DNA of 64,000 nucleotides from positions 43,166,107 to 43,230,106 of the forward strand of contig CM042091.1 in the NCBI GenBank assembly GCA_023512835.1. Direction: 5' to 3'. Below the pieces are notes generated by a model. That model was not told the origin of the DNA. It did no database searches and saw only the letters and a list, made by a program, of their open reading frames with translations. The position numbers were made by a program, and so were the translations under genes. Source of the stretch: Taxillus chinensis (taxonomy: Eukaryota > Streptophyta > Magnoliopsida > Santalales > Loranthaceae). This document shows positions 45,798 to 57,930 of the stretch, in pieces (position 1 is the stretch's first letter; every line of letters starts with the position of its first letter).

Positions 45798-46269
45798 TGT
45801 TGGACCTCGGCCAGGGCACTCACTATCACAATATTGTCCGCTTTGGCACTCACGCACCCACCCATGGGCCGCAGCCCGCACGGATTTGTTTCTAACGGGC
45901 CGCGACCCGTTAAAACGCGTTGTGACAAGGTGCACATGAGCCTCCTCATTAGGACGACCTCAATGTTCGCCCTAACCGATGTGGGATTGATCTATGGGAC
46001 GTTAGAGACCCAACAGTCATTTTGTTCTCCTTGCCTTGAAAAATTGATTTTGGAATGAACATGTAGGAGTTTAAGAAAATAGGGTTTTGCGAGAGTTATA
46101 GAAATTGAGGATTTTGATTTAAAATAGAGCTATTTATGTGCTATTTTAATTGTTACTAGTTGGAAAACACCGAATATGTGAGTTTGTTGGTCAAAATTGG
46201 ATCAATGAGGTGAAATTGGGCAGAACGAGGAAAAAATTGGAGAATTGTCCAATGGTCATGGCTTGCATC

Positions 46270-46492
46270 TAGGGATGGCAATATTTGACCTGTCCTGACA
46301 AGCCATTAAATCGAGCTCGGGTCTTATCTGACTCGTCCTAATTCTGTATTTTTAAGTAAATGTAAGATAAAATATCTCAACCCTTTCCAATTCAAACTGT
46401 CCCAATTATTGGGATAAATTGGGTTCAAAGCGGAGTTATATATGTTCGGATCGGATAGTATCCAAGCCTGACCCGACCCGTTACCATTTCTA
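46270..46492. mobile_element. Short hAT-like MITE, 223 bp, TSD CTTGCATC
   Basis: The left end is TAGGGATGGCAATATTTGAC and the right end, reverse-complemented, TAGAAATGGTAACGGG. CTTGCATC flanks it exactly at 46262-46269 and 46493-46500. No coding. Confidence 0.9.
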
Positions 46493-46580
46493 CTTGCATC
46501 TAGGAAACCTAATGTCTACCGTTGAGGTTGTGGGGGTTGGCGGCCATAGCCACAATAGATGTGTTGGTTATATGTATATT

Positions 46581-46586
<6 letters not shown>

Positions 46587-46635
<49 letters not shown>

Positions 46636-46636
46636 G
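46587..46636. repeat. Compound (TA)n(GA)n microsatellite
   Basis: TA run followed without a break by a GA run. Confidence 0.95.
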
Positions 46637-47154
46637 TGAGGGTATTTTAAAACGTATGAGTATTAAAAATGTTGACTCGAAGGATTGAAAAAACTAATTA
46701 AAATAATATAAGAGCATAGACATTTTAAATGTTTTACAAAATTCAATAAGAAAAACCAAAAAATAAATAAATAGAAATGGATGAAGTTAGTTTTTTTGAA
46801 ACGAGATTCACTAATTAAAATTTTCAAGATGAATTTTGGTTAATAAACCATTTTAGATTTAAGACACGCACGCCGCATGCACATACACACCATTAGAGAG
46901 GAGATCACGTCTTGTTGGGCTAGCATATTATTAAAGTCATATGTTTACTTGTGGTTAGGTTGTGAGTTCAAAACTTATCTCTGAAGGGTAAGAGAATATT
47001 AGGGAAAGGAAAGGTGGGGAGGATCTAGGGGAATTACTATAAAATTAAAAGGAAATAAAAGAAAAAGTGAAGATCTCATTTTTAACAAATTAAAGCGGAT
47101 AGAATATTTAGTTTTGAGAATCATGTTTTGACTTAAATGTAAAGATGTAATCGT
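46637..47154. other. Spacer
   Basis: AT-rich, nothing recognised. Confidence 0.4.
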
Positions 47155-47741
47155 AGAGCAACTTTAACATGCTCGCTACTATCTACAAATAGAGAGTAAA
47201 ATACCAAAATTTAACTATAACAAACCTTTCATCTCCTTTTTTATGTTTAAAAATTAATACAGTAAAAACTTACTATTTACTCTTTACATGACGGTGGCGG
47301 CCGGGGGGATCAACAACCTCCTTGTCCAACGATTTATAAAGGCAACAACAATAAGGGTGGTGGTTGGGGGGATCGATAGCCTCTTGATCTGGGAATTTAA
47401 AGAGGCATTGTGGTCATGGCCATCCTCCTCGCTCCTGGTCATTGCCGCTCTCTCCTCCCTCTGGTCGCCACCGCATCCTCCTCCCTATAGGTAAACGACA
47501 TATCTTGCGGGCCCCATTATAAAAGAAGCTTGCACATCACCAATTTGACAAAATGACAAGCTCAAAATAAGATGGAGAAGAGATATATAGAAGATTGGTA
47601 AGAGAGATAGGAAAATTAGAAATTATTATTTTAACAAAAAATAAAGATAATTTTAAATTTTGCATTGGAGTGCAAATTGGAAAATGAACGTAAAAAACTC
47701 TCTATATTGAGATAATTTAGAAAGTAGTATTGGAGATGCAC
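47155..47741. mobile_element. Degenerate TIR element
   Basis: AGAGCAACTTTAACATGCTC on the left and AGTATTGGAGATGCAC on the right (reverse complement GTGCATCTCCAATACT) resemble the GAGCATCTCCAA ends of the element at 18272. The centre (47288-47500) is GC-rich and contains GGGGGGATC twice. No protein recognised. Confidence 0.45.
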
Positions 47742-48436
47742 TTATATAATTATAAAAAAATTATGTTAGACCTTGGAATGAGATTTTCCAAAATAGAAAA
47801 ATTATAAAATCGCGACTGATATGGACGATTGTGTTCTATTTGTATTTTTCTCTTCTGATGATCTAATATGCTATCATATCATCACTGTTACCATTAATTA
47901 TTCAACTCATATGTAGTATTACTCTTTTAAAAATTAATAGTCAAACATTGTGAAAAGGAATAGATATAAATATAAATAATATAATACTAGGTTAAATACA
48001 AGATTTTCTAATGGGTGGATTCAAATGTCATTCACTCTTTATTTTCTTCTTCAAATACTGAATAATATTGTTTTGTTTGCATAAATGGTTCTTTCTTTGG
48101 TAAATAATTATGTTCCTTGAATCCTTTCTTATTATGTATAGAAACCTTTGTTACTTAGCCTTTAAGATACACCAAATTAACTAATAATAATATTTGTTAG
48201 CAATATCAAAATGCATGATACAACAAAAGGGACTGTTCTCCACACCCAAATTAAACTCCTTATTTTTCATGCGACAAGAGTATCTCATGTCATGGAATTC
48301 TTCTTTTAACAAAACAAGAGCACCCATCGTCGTCATCGAATTTTCTAGGACTTCCCCTCATTTCAATATATTGTGATGAGACAAGGAATACTATATTAAT
48401 TTTGATACCAATGGTAGGATGGTGCCAAGGTGGAGG
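47742..48436. other. Spacer
   Basis: AT-rich; no gene. It ends with the target duplication of the hAT element. Confidence 0.4.
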
Positions 48437-48836
48437 CAGTGCCGGCCCCAAGATCAAGTGGGCCCAAGATGATGAGTAAGTTTGGGGTCCTTGTCTCCTG
48501 TACATTCTAAGATAGTAATAATATTTGTATTTGCATATTAAACTATCAATTTTTGTTATTATTATTACTTTATTATAATTATAAAAACAATATAAAATTT
48601 AAAACATATATTATTATCAAAATTATAAATTAAAAGAAAACACAACAATAAAAAATAAACTAGATAACATAATATATAGAAATTATTGTCTTCATAAATA
48701 AGTAAAATAAATCATTTAAAAAGTTAATTTCAGCTTCTTCTACAATTCAAAAGGAGAAAAATATGTTAATCACAAGAAATAAAAGAAATATAAATTTATA
48801 ATATTGAATATTTAATTTGCTAAATTACCTTAAAAA

Positions 48837-51292
48837 TCATTTGAGTTTATTTGTTCTTCTTGCATTTTCTGCTGCAAAATCACTAATCACATTTGTATAA
48901 TTAATAGTCTTTGCCAAATTTCTTTCAATAGATAACAGAGCTAGCCCATTCAATCTTTCTAGTGATACTGTTGACCGAAGGTAAGATTTGATCAATTTCA
49001 ACTTTGAGAAACTTCTTTCTCGAGAGGCAATTGTGACTAGTATTCTTAGTAATATCTTATATGTAATATATGCATTAGGAAAATAACCAACCATTATTTT
49101 CAAATAATTCAACACATCAATAGGTTTCCTTGTTTTATTGGGAAACTGTTCTTTCAAGACCTTCAATTCTAAAAATAAATCTCTACCATTCACCACTAAT
49201 AGTTTTTCATATTTAAGTAATTCCTCAAGTTTGTCACAATAGGATTTCAAGTATTCATTACTAATAGAATTTAACTTCTTCAAATCAAACAAAAAGCCAA
49301 ACTTTTGCTCATATAATTGAAACTGCTCAAAGCGATTCTTCAGTAAAGAAATACCTTGATCCATAAAATACATGAAGTAATTCACTTTAAATGATTCTTC
49401 TGCAGATTGTGTTATTTCTTGGCTTGTATTCTCATCAAAATGTTTCTTCTTATGAATGGTACATTTTTCTTGAAAAACTGACTGAATTTTCATTATAGAT
49501 ACAACTTCCTTAGGTTCAAATATGGCCTCAATAAATCAATTTTATCTATAACTTTCAAAAAAAAGATAATAAGCCTTTCAATTGTTATATAACAAAATCA
49601 ATATTCATGTCTTGAGCTTGAAAAGTCTTGTTAATAGTGTTAACAACACACAATAGATTGTGCCAAATAATCATACCAACTAAGAACTCAAAATTTTCAA
49701 GTTCATATTCAGCAAGAGACTTAGCTTCATTTCAGATTTTGATATCTTCATCTAGATCTGCTAATAGGAGTAAAACATCTCTTATTTCTGGAGCTTTATA
49801 CCTTATTGCTTTGACACTTTCAATATGACTCTCCCATCGTGTTGATGACAATAGCTTAAGTGTGAGACCTTTTAAATTATCCTTAAAAACATTCCACCGC
49901 TTTGTAGAATATGAGAACAAAACATAAATGTGTTGTACTACTCCAAAAAATATTTTCACTTGAGAATAACAATTAGCCATATCACAAAGTGCAAGGTTAA
50001 GACTATGACAACCATTGTATAGAATGTTCTAGGATTTACATCAATCAACCTTTTTTTGTACACCTTTATATTTCACTCTCATATTAGAGTCATTGTCATA
50101 TCCTTGTTCCCTTATATCCCCAATATCAAGATCAAGATTTTTCAATACTTTTAAAAGCACATTAAAAAGTCTTTCCCAAATATATCATCAACTTTCAAAA
50201 ATTCTATAATGAACTCCTTTATTTCTATTGGAGATATTAAAGTATCCACACACCTTATAATAAGAGACATTTGTTCTTCATGGCTTGTGTCTGAAGCACA
50301 ATCAAGTATAACTAAAAAGTATTTCGCATTCTTGATTGTTTTAACAATAACATTTTTTATCTTATTTGCCAACCTTTGAATAAATTCATTTTGTATCTTA
50401 TGACTAAGATAGTGAGTATGAATCTTACTTCTTTGGATACGTTGAAGGTGCTCATATATTACTAGATCAAATTCAATAATTTTCAAAAAAATTCCATTGT
50501 GCTTTTGATAAATCTTCTCATTATCCTCATGAAATGCCATATTAGTTTCACTAAGAGTCTTCACAACAGCAAGAATCCTTAATAATACTCATTTCCAATG
50601 TTCTTTTTCTTTGTTGATTATATCTTGAGCACATTTGTCATTGGTTTTATTTTTCCTCAATCTTATACTGAGTTCAATTCATTTTCTCATGCAACTAATA
50701 TGCTCATCACTAGATTCATGACTCAGTCTTTCACTAATATTGTTCCAATCTTTGAATCCATCAGTGGCCAAGTAAGACATGTTTCTATCTTTTTTGAATA
50801 ACTTGCCCCAAAAACAATACACTCTATCCCAAATACTTGAATATACTAACCATTTTCTATCTTATTTCTCTCCATTTGATAGATGTTGAATGTAATAAAA
50901 GGATGAGAAATGTCTATTATGATCATTTAGTGGAAAGTTAACATTAAAATTTTTGATTGGGCCCTTTTCAACTAATAAGTCTTTCATATTTTGATCAATT
51001 TCTCCCTAATTACTAGGATCATAAATATTTGAAGGCTCAATTTTTTCATTCAAATTTGGATGTTGGTCACTCTCAGTCTTATTCTCATTCTCACTTGGAT
51101 GTTGGTCACTCTCATTCTCATTATCATTTGAATGTTCTTCAATTAAATTATCTTCAGCCAAACTTGAAGTTCCTACTTATTTACTACTAGTAATAAACTT
51201 ATTAAGAGCCCCTGATTGATATTTATAAGTTATTCTGTCCGCTATTTCTTTTTTCTTTTTCCAAATTTAGAAGTATACTTTCTTTGAGGCAT
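48837..51292 (-). pseudogene. hAT transposase (TTF zinc finger / DUF4371 type), broken
   Basis: Read on the minus strand from MPQRKYTSKFGKRKKK at 51292. Order: low-complexity N terminus with repeated SDQHPSENEN-like text, a TTF-type zinc-finger region (HFSSFYYIQHL then DRKWLVYSS near 50850), a DUF4371 block (50564-50151, with LDCASDTSHEEQMSLIIRCV), a LLSSTRWESH block (about 49850) and the C-terminal hAT dimerisation domain (RERSFSKLKLIKSYLRSTVS, about 49020). This family resembles the zinc-finger MYM-type-1-like hAT transposases of plants. Several stops and shifts separate the blocks, so the enzyme is lost. The last block (49493-48837) is one long open frame. Confidence 0.9.
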
Positions 51293-51874
51293 GATTATGT
51301 ACCCTACAATAATATAACAAAAAAATAAACTAATTAAACAATTACACAATTACATATTAACAATTCATAATTCAATTTCAAGTTTCAACCCAAATAATTT
51401 TTAATTTCATAAACTTATCAAATATATGAAATAAAAATAGAAACACAAATATTGTAATACAACAGTCATATATTTACATTACAGTAGTGCCCTATCTAAA
51501 ATCAAAATAATACAATAAAAACATATTAACACAAATACAGCAAGAACACTTATAAAAATAAACTATATTTATGTATATTCATTTTCACAATCCAATCCAA
51601 TCATTATACAACAAGAACACTTATTAAAAATAAACAAAATATGCTAGTATATACTATGCAGGATCAGGATGAGAAAAATGTACTAGTCTAGTCGTTAGAT
51701 GTCACGGTCACGAATCACCAGATCGCAAAGTTAGGTTCAGCGGCGGCGCTGCACAGGCACAGTGGTGGCAGCGGGGAGTAGCATAGCAACGATAGTGGGT
51801 AGCGGTAACTGTGCGTCGACATGGCACAATGGCGACAGCGGTTGAACGGCGCAACGAGCACGAAGTGGCGACTT

Positions 51875-51876
<2 letters not shown>

Positions 51877-51922
<46 letters not shown>
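51877..51922. repeat. (GT)n microsatellite
   Basis: Uninterrupted GT run inside the hAT element. Confidence 0.97.
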
Positions 51923-51924
<2 letters not shown>

Positions 51925-52249
51925 AGAGAAATTATAAGACATTAATTATTAAAATGAGATCCTAAATTAGGGTTAATTTTTGGGGGCCAAAGGCTCAGGC
52001 CTTAGTTGCCTGGCCTTGGGGCCGGCCCTGGGTGGAGGCTCATATCTGCTTCGATATTGCCCACTCAAACACTAGATATTGGCCTACTTAAAATGTGTGG
52101 TGATATTAAAATCTTACATTTCACCTGATATTATGTTTGAATTGTATTTATGGTCTATGTTAGCTTGCAAATTATAATTATATCTTTCGAGTCTGATATA
52201 ACCCGAATCCAAGGTAAATGAGACTCATCCCTCTAGCGGCACCTTTTTT

Positions 52250-52765
52250 CGTAGTTATTAGAACCGAACTGGATATTAACACGGTTAAAATACTGGGGGG
52301 TCGTATTACTAGTTCAACTACCGGGTTAGTGGTCGAACCAGTCATATAATTAATAATTATATATAAACATATATTAATATAAAATAAATATTTTAAACTA
52401 ACACATTAAAATTATGCTTCTAATATAATACTATTTATTTTTAATATGTATTTTTAACATAAATTTTTAATAAATTTAAAAATTTAGTGACATAAATTTA
52501 TAATAAAAGAAAATTCAGATAAAGTTTGGAAGAATATTAAAGTAAAATATCAATATTAGTCATTAATTTTAAATTTAAAATATATTATAAAATAAATTAA
52601 ATAATATTTTATTATTTTTTAAAAAATAGCCTGTTCTATAAAACCCGACTGGACTAACCGGGTCACAAAAAACTACCCGAGTCAGCCGGATTTCTCCAGT
52701 TTTTTTAGCAATGGTCCAATTGTAAGGTCACCGATTTACCGGCCGGTCCGATTATGTTAACTATG
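52250..52765. mobile_element. hAT-like MITE, 516 bp, TSD CCTTTTTT
   Basis: Ends CGTAGTTATTAGAACCGAAC and (reverse-complemented) CATAGTTAACATAATCGGAC. CCTTTTTT precedes (52242-52249) and follows (52766-52773). Subterminal CCGGGT/ACCGG words surround an AT-rich core. No coding. The low-complexity duplication leaves some doubt. Confidence 0.75.
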
Positions 52766-52773
52766 CCTTTTTT

Positions 52774-54464
52774 AAACTTGTCTTATTTTTTTGGGACGCA
52801 ATTCTTGACATTATACATGCATGTGTGAATGAAGTCATACCCTCAATATCTTTTTGATTGAAATCACGTGTTAAGTTATTTTTTGAATTAGTTTTACAAA
52901 TTTTATCTTAGAGGTTGTCTATTTAGAGGAAAATAATTTACCACTTATTTTATATTTTTTTAAAAGAAAAGTGATTAATAGGAAACTATTTTTTTGGGAA
53001 AATATCGATAGAAGCATTTACTTAAGATAAATAATTTTCCGGATAAATTTGTATTCTTATATTTGTTTCAATTAAATTGTTTTTCAATGTACATTAATAT
53101 TCCCATATATCTCTACATCTGGAAAATTATTTTTGAGGTTAAAAATCATAATAATATGTACAGGCTTATAGTATTACCGTAAAATCGTGATCTATTATGC
53201 TAATACATTATCATGATTATCTCGGGTGACTCAATCATAATAATACATTGTTTTCCAAAAAAATTTTTTTTTTTCCAAAACAACTGACGCCTTAACTACT
53301 ACCTAACCCTTAATTTGTCACTACCATTTGGACACCCCTTTGTGATGTTTTTATTGTGTTATAAAATAACAGTAAGATAGTTTAACACTAGCCATTATTA
53401 TTCTCTTCGGTTCGACCCTTACGCTAATTCTAATGATTGTACTACGGCCAAGTCTGTATTAATGTAGGGCTAATCTTTTAGGGATCCTATATACCATTTG
53501 TTTTCTGGCGTTTTTCTTATTTAGTACGTGGATTTTCCTATGTGAGGCAAGAGACTAAAAACAAAAAACGTAAGAGATTACAGAGAAAAGATATTTTAAA
53601 AAATAGAGCTTTAATGTAAAATTGTTTCAAACTTTCTGAACTAGGTTTTTGTAATTGTGTTTCCTCAAATCTATCAAAATAGGCTTGATCATCATCTATT
53701 TCTTAAGGGGTTTGATTTCATAAAAGAGCTTTTTTTAAAAAAATTATTTATTTAGTCTTTCACAATTAGTTTTCTTGCAGATAGATTATCTTATCAATAC
53801 TGAAACAGTACTCTTTAATATCATTTTGGACGCTAAATGTACACTAAAACATTTCCTACAAATTCTTCAATTTTGATATTGAAGTTTAAATCACTAGGGT
53901 TTCCTCTTTAAAAGGACATCTCTTACGAATGTCTTTACAATTTTTCCAACATATACTTCGTGAATTGTATTGTGTGGTTGATTAGAAATTGTCTCTTTGA
54001 TTGTTTAGAAGTAAAAAAGAAGGCTTCTTTAGGACTTAATAAACTAGTAATTGATATTGCATTAATTACTTGGTGTATTGTAGCTTGTACCCTTGTCACC
54101 TGAAAAAAATGTTTCTTATAAGAATTAATTGGTTTATACATTAAGATTGTTATTATCCTAAAGTAATTTATAAGTGTAAACTTCCCAGGAAATCAACCTT
54201 AAAAGAGTGAACTAATTAGTGATGAACTAGTATAATTTGTTTTATTAGGTTATTTTTATTATATATTTTGCTAATATTTTAATTTCTCAAAAACATCACA
54301 TTGTCTATACAATAATACGTGTTCGTGTGTATGTGTGTGTGTATGAATATATATATGTATATATATACAGACAATGTATGCAATTGTTTTTACAAATAAA
54401 TCTATTTTTAAGATAATATCTATATAAAAGTAAATATATGTATTTATACTAGCTTGGGTATATA
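52774..54464. other. Spacer
   Basis: AT-rich, no recognised gene. TATG/TGTG-rich runs at 54325-54370. Confidence 0.45.
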
Positions 54465-54466
54465 TT

Positions 54467-54520
<54 letters not shown>
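54465..54520. repeat. Compound (TA)n(GA)n microsatellite
   Basis: TA run followed by a GA run. Confidence 0.95.
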
Positions 54521-54522
<2 letters not shown>

Positions 54523-54624
54523 TTATGATATAGAGAGGGAGGCCAACAAACATACATTGCAGATAGAATCTTATCATATTTCAATAAAAAATTATGAACC
54601 TCGAAGTGATTCGGAAGAGAATAG

Positions 54625-55679
54625 TATCATGTCCTGAACAACGTGATGCTGACGAGCGTCTCTAAGTAGCGTAAGTGCTTGATACTTGCAGAGGGGCAAG
54701 ACGGAAAGTATAATTGGTGTGGATGGGGTATGCTTCATGATAATTCGTATGGGAGATCGATGGAGCCCCTTCGGAGTTCAGATATACTGACCCGGTTAAA
54801 TGTGGGGTGTACGCCGCTAGTTAATGAAGAGGAGACTTGACCATCTTTATACATACTGGTCAGGAACTGGAGTCATTCTCCTGATGAACCCAAGGCAGGG
54901 CGAAACCAATCTATATGTGCCCTGATCGGTATGACTTACTTGGAGCATCCACCAGAGTGACTGAGTGTCACACAGGTGAAAACCCTAACTCCCGTAACAA
55001 AGTGGAATTAGAGCCGCTACGACGCATATCCAGAAAGCTCGCCAAAGCACTCTCGCGACAGATATGTGTGGTTCCTAATCCCACGTTGGAAGGGAGCTCC
55101 TAAGATGAGGGTCGACTAGGTGAAGGTCCTACACACATCACATCTATCAAGTTGTTATCCGCCAAGTCATGGCGGAGTACCTGAGGATGAGACAGAGTGG
55201 CATTGCGGGAGCCGAAAGGAGCGCGTCGAACGATCTTGGTTCCTCCGAACTTGCTGGATGCAACGAGGTCGTTGCGAAATCAAGTGGGGGAGGATGTCAT
55301 GCCCCGAATAGCCATGTGCTGGCAGGAGCCTCCTAAGTGGCGCAGGTGTGCCCTAATTGTGGAGGGACAATGCGGAAAGCGTAGGTAGTGCGGACAGGAT
55401 AGGTTTCACGGTAGTACGTGCGAGAGATTGATGAAGCCCCTTTTGGAGTTCAGACGTACCGATCCAGTTAAATATAGAGAATATGCTGCTAGTCTAGGAT
55501 TTGATGATGAAGATGGAACTTAGCCATTCCTACACAAACTGATCGAGAACTGAAGTTGTTCTCGTGATGAGCTAAGACAGAACAAAATCAGTTTATGTGT
55601 GTTCCGATTGGTATGACTTACTCGAAGCATTTACTAGGGTGATCAAATGCCTTAAAAGTGAAAACTCTGATCCGTGACA
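54625..55679 (+). mobile_element. Miniature LTR element (TRIM-like), 1055 bp
   Basis: Two LTRs, 54625-54999 (starting TATCATGTCCTGAA, ending CCCGTAACA) and 55295-55679 (starting TGTCATGCCCCGAA, ending TCCGTGACA), are homologous along their length but clearly diverged. The 295 bp between them starts with TGGAATTAGAGCC, 11 of 13 matches to the usual Met-tRNA PBS, and ends with the purine tract AAGTGGGGGAGGA. No gag or pol is present. Flanking AATAG and ATAAG may be an eroded duplication. Confidence 0.85.
55003..55015 (+). promoter_or_regulatory. Primer-binding site of the miniature element
   Basis: TGGAATTAGAGCC lies three bases after the 5' LTR and differs at two positions from TGGTATCAGAGCC. 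Confidence 0.75.
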
Positions 55680-57766
55680 ATAAGTTAGGCTAAGACTACC
55701 AATAATTTACTGTCATAGTTTTGTGAGAACACATTACTTTTTCTAATATCATCCCAACACCCAGAGGGATCATTGGCGTAGGTTTGGACCAATTTCATGT
55801 GTAGTAGTGCGCCCATATTTATCTTATCTGACAACCAAAATAAAAGAAAAGAAAATCCTTGTTTGAATGGGAACAATAACTCTTACCACAACCAAAAAAA
55901 AAGAAAGGAAAACCACCCTTACTGTGCCATAGGGTATAGATTTTAGAGTGATTGCAGGTCGCTATAGGGCAGCAGGTAGCTGGGTAAAGTCCCCACGCAC
56001 AGATGCAGACGATGGGAAAGGACCCAAATTTGGGGAAACGTAGGTACCTTGACTCCGCAATGGACTTGTCCCACATAGAGTGAGGCACAGGTGCCTTCAT
56101 TGCCAGTTGGGAGATTCTCTTTCTCTTGCTGTCTTTTCCTTAATTTTACTCTCATCTTTTGGCCTGACTTTGTTTTGTTACACCTTATCAGTGTGTTCAA
56201 AGTTTGGACTACTGGTGGCCAGTGGTCTCATGAAGGTATCATATGTCTTGTATGTGTGACGCGTGGCTGATAGAATCCTGAACTTTACAGCTTACGATTT
56301 TCTCGCTAAAAGTTGGTATTAGCAAGAACATATTATCAATCTGATGGCTACATGAACTTGACATTAGTATTTGCATCACCTTGTCTTCATTTTTATGTAT
56401 GAATTGATTCTTTCCTGTGATGAATATTACGCAGTTCTATTCATAATTTTGAATTATTATATTAACTAAAGAGAAGAACATGTGAGGCTTTTCATCATGA
56501 GCTCCTAAGGTGATGAACAGATGAGCAGATTTTGATGGATCACAATCTTATCTTTTGTGGGAGGGAACAAGGCGTTTGGGCTTGATGCTGATGGGTGTCG
56601 TATTTGATGCATGTGTGATGGGGAAGCTTGTTTGTAGCTTTACAGAATTGCTTCCCCCACAAATATTCTCTTTAGACAAATATTAAAGCTGGATCAAATA
56701 AAGTTGTTACTGGTGAAGGTGAAGTATGCTCCCCAATCAAACCTGCTTCCCCTTTTCAATAAAGGCTGCCTTTCGTGTCCTCTTTGGCCTTTCAAAGAGA
56801 CAGGCCTAACTGATCAGACCCAAACACTAATTGCGAATACCACGATTTGCTGCGAGTTACCCCAAACTTTAAGGGCACCACCTCTCTACTCACAACTGTG
56901 ACGTGACACATCTTCGAAAGCCCTTGAGGCTGCCTTTTCTTTGTGTAGTCCTTAAGGCTGCCCCTTTTTAGGTGTTCTTGAGGTTGCCCTACGGAATAAT
57001 GAATATATCCGACTTGACAGCCATACCTCACAAATCGCTGTATTTTTCTAATGTTCATTCCTCAAAATATTTGAAATAAAGTGTGACATTAATTTCATTT
57101 TAATGTGTACATGCATTTATATATGATTGGGACCTTTTATATAATTTATGTAATATTTTCTACTACTAATATTATGGTCACACGAACAAGAATGCTACTG
57201 GCCTTTGGGTATTCATGCATCTTTTGTTTCTGAAACTCTAATCACGTTTATATTTTAAAAAAAAGTACTAACATATTTTTTAATTATATAGCACAAACTA
57301 ATATTGCCTTTTGTGCATGAGATAAAAAAAGGTCTACTTGGCTCGTAGATTTTAAAACGTGATTTAATTTTCAAAAATAAAATACAGCCGGTAAAATATA
57401 TTTGATATACTTTTTTTTTAATAAAATAATATTTTATTCAAATTTTAATTGAAATAAATTATCTGTTTTTGAAAGAAGTCTATCCATTTTTTGTTTTCAA
57501 ATATGATTTTTTTATAAAATATTTTTTTTATAAAATATTTTCTTTTCTTTTCTCTATTTTATTATTTGGGCTCATCATATTCTATTTTTTACTAACTTTT
57601 ATGAAATTTGATTTTTAAAAAATACTTTTTAAAACACATTCTCTCTCCTATCAAATAGAATTTATTTTTAAAATTTATAATTCAAACTCCAATTCTATAA
57701 AGATTCAAATCATAAAATCAAAGCACAAATTTAAAAATATGTATATAAAGCACCCAAATTATCTTT
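55680..57766. other. Spacer
   Basis: No protein family recognised on either strand. 56890-57000 has repeated CTTGAGGCTGCC / CTTAAGGCTGCC words. 57240-57760 is AT-rich. Confidence 0.45.
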
Positions 57767-57930
57767 TGCAAGGACTCATATTTGAGTAACTTCTTTTTAA
57801 GTTAGCCATTGTTTGTGAATGACAATATATGGACAGTGATATAACTGTCAATACAAGTGTTTTGATTGTACTTGGTCCTGATTTAAAGTTTAGGAATCTA
57901 GAAAACTATTTTGTGAAATTAATGGATTTT
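57767..57930 (+). repeat. Tekay-type LTR 5' fragment
   Basis: TGCAAGGACTCATATTTGAG, then TTAGCCATTGTTTGTG, ATGGACAGTGATATAACTGT and GTGTTTTGATTGTACTTGG follow the first 160 bases of the LTRs at 28380 and 31416. Nothing beyond. Confidence 0.72.

Larger units (their letters stand above)
45528..46015 (-). mobile_element. Complete TRIM retrotransposon, 488 bp, TSD GTCAT
   Basis: Two 218 bp LTRs (45528-45745 and 45798-46015) differ at two bases, both T in the first copy and C in the second. They enclose just 52 bp. On the minus strand the LTR is TGTTGGGTCTC...GAGGTCCAACA. The PBS is TGGTATCAGAC (initiator Met tRNA type) two bases after the LTR and the PPT is GGGGGGGAGA next to the other LTR. GTCAT flanks it at 45523-45527 and 46016-46020. 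It has no coding capacity, so it must have moved with enzymes from another element. Confidence 0.96.
45021..46250 (+). repeat. Diverged Tekay-type LTR remnant (LTR I), interrupted by a TRIM
   Basis: It starts TGTAAAGACTCATATTTAG and shares the GATATGAGTGTTTTAATTG-type text with the family (45195, 45255; here duplicated). The 488 bp TRIM at 45528 splits it. The 3' end is not recognisable. Confidence 0.6.
48437..52030 (-). mobile_element. Full-length hAT element, TSD GGTGGAGG
   Basis: Terminal inverted repeats CAGTGCCGGCCCCAAG and, reverse-complemented, CAGGGCCGGCCCCAAG match at 15 of 16 positions. GGTGGAGG flanks it exactly at 48429-48436 and 52031-52038. Total 3594 bp. It carries one decayed transposase gene on the minus strand and, beyond its start, a GC-rich region with a GT microsatellite. 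Confidence 0.96.

Noticed and set aside
45483..46058. 191-codon frame with an internal repeat
   Set aside because: It is the two TRIM LTRs read through; the repeat is the LTR, not a protein domain.
54915..55388. Several 60-codon frames in the miniature LTR element
   Set aside because: They straddle LTR and internal borders, share no domain and do not agree between the two LTR copies.
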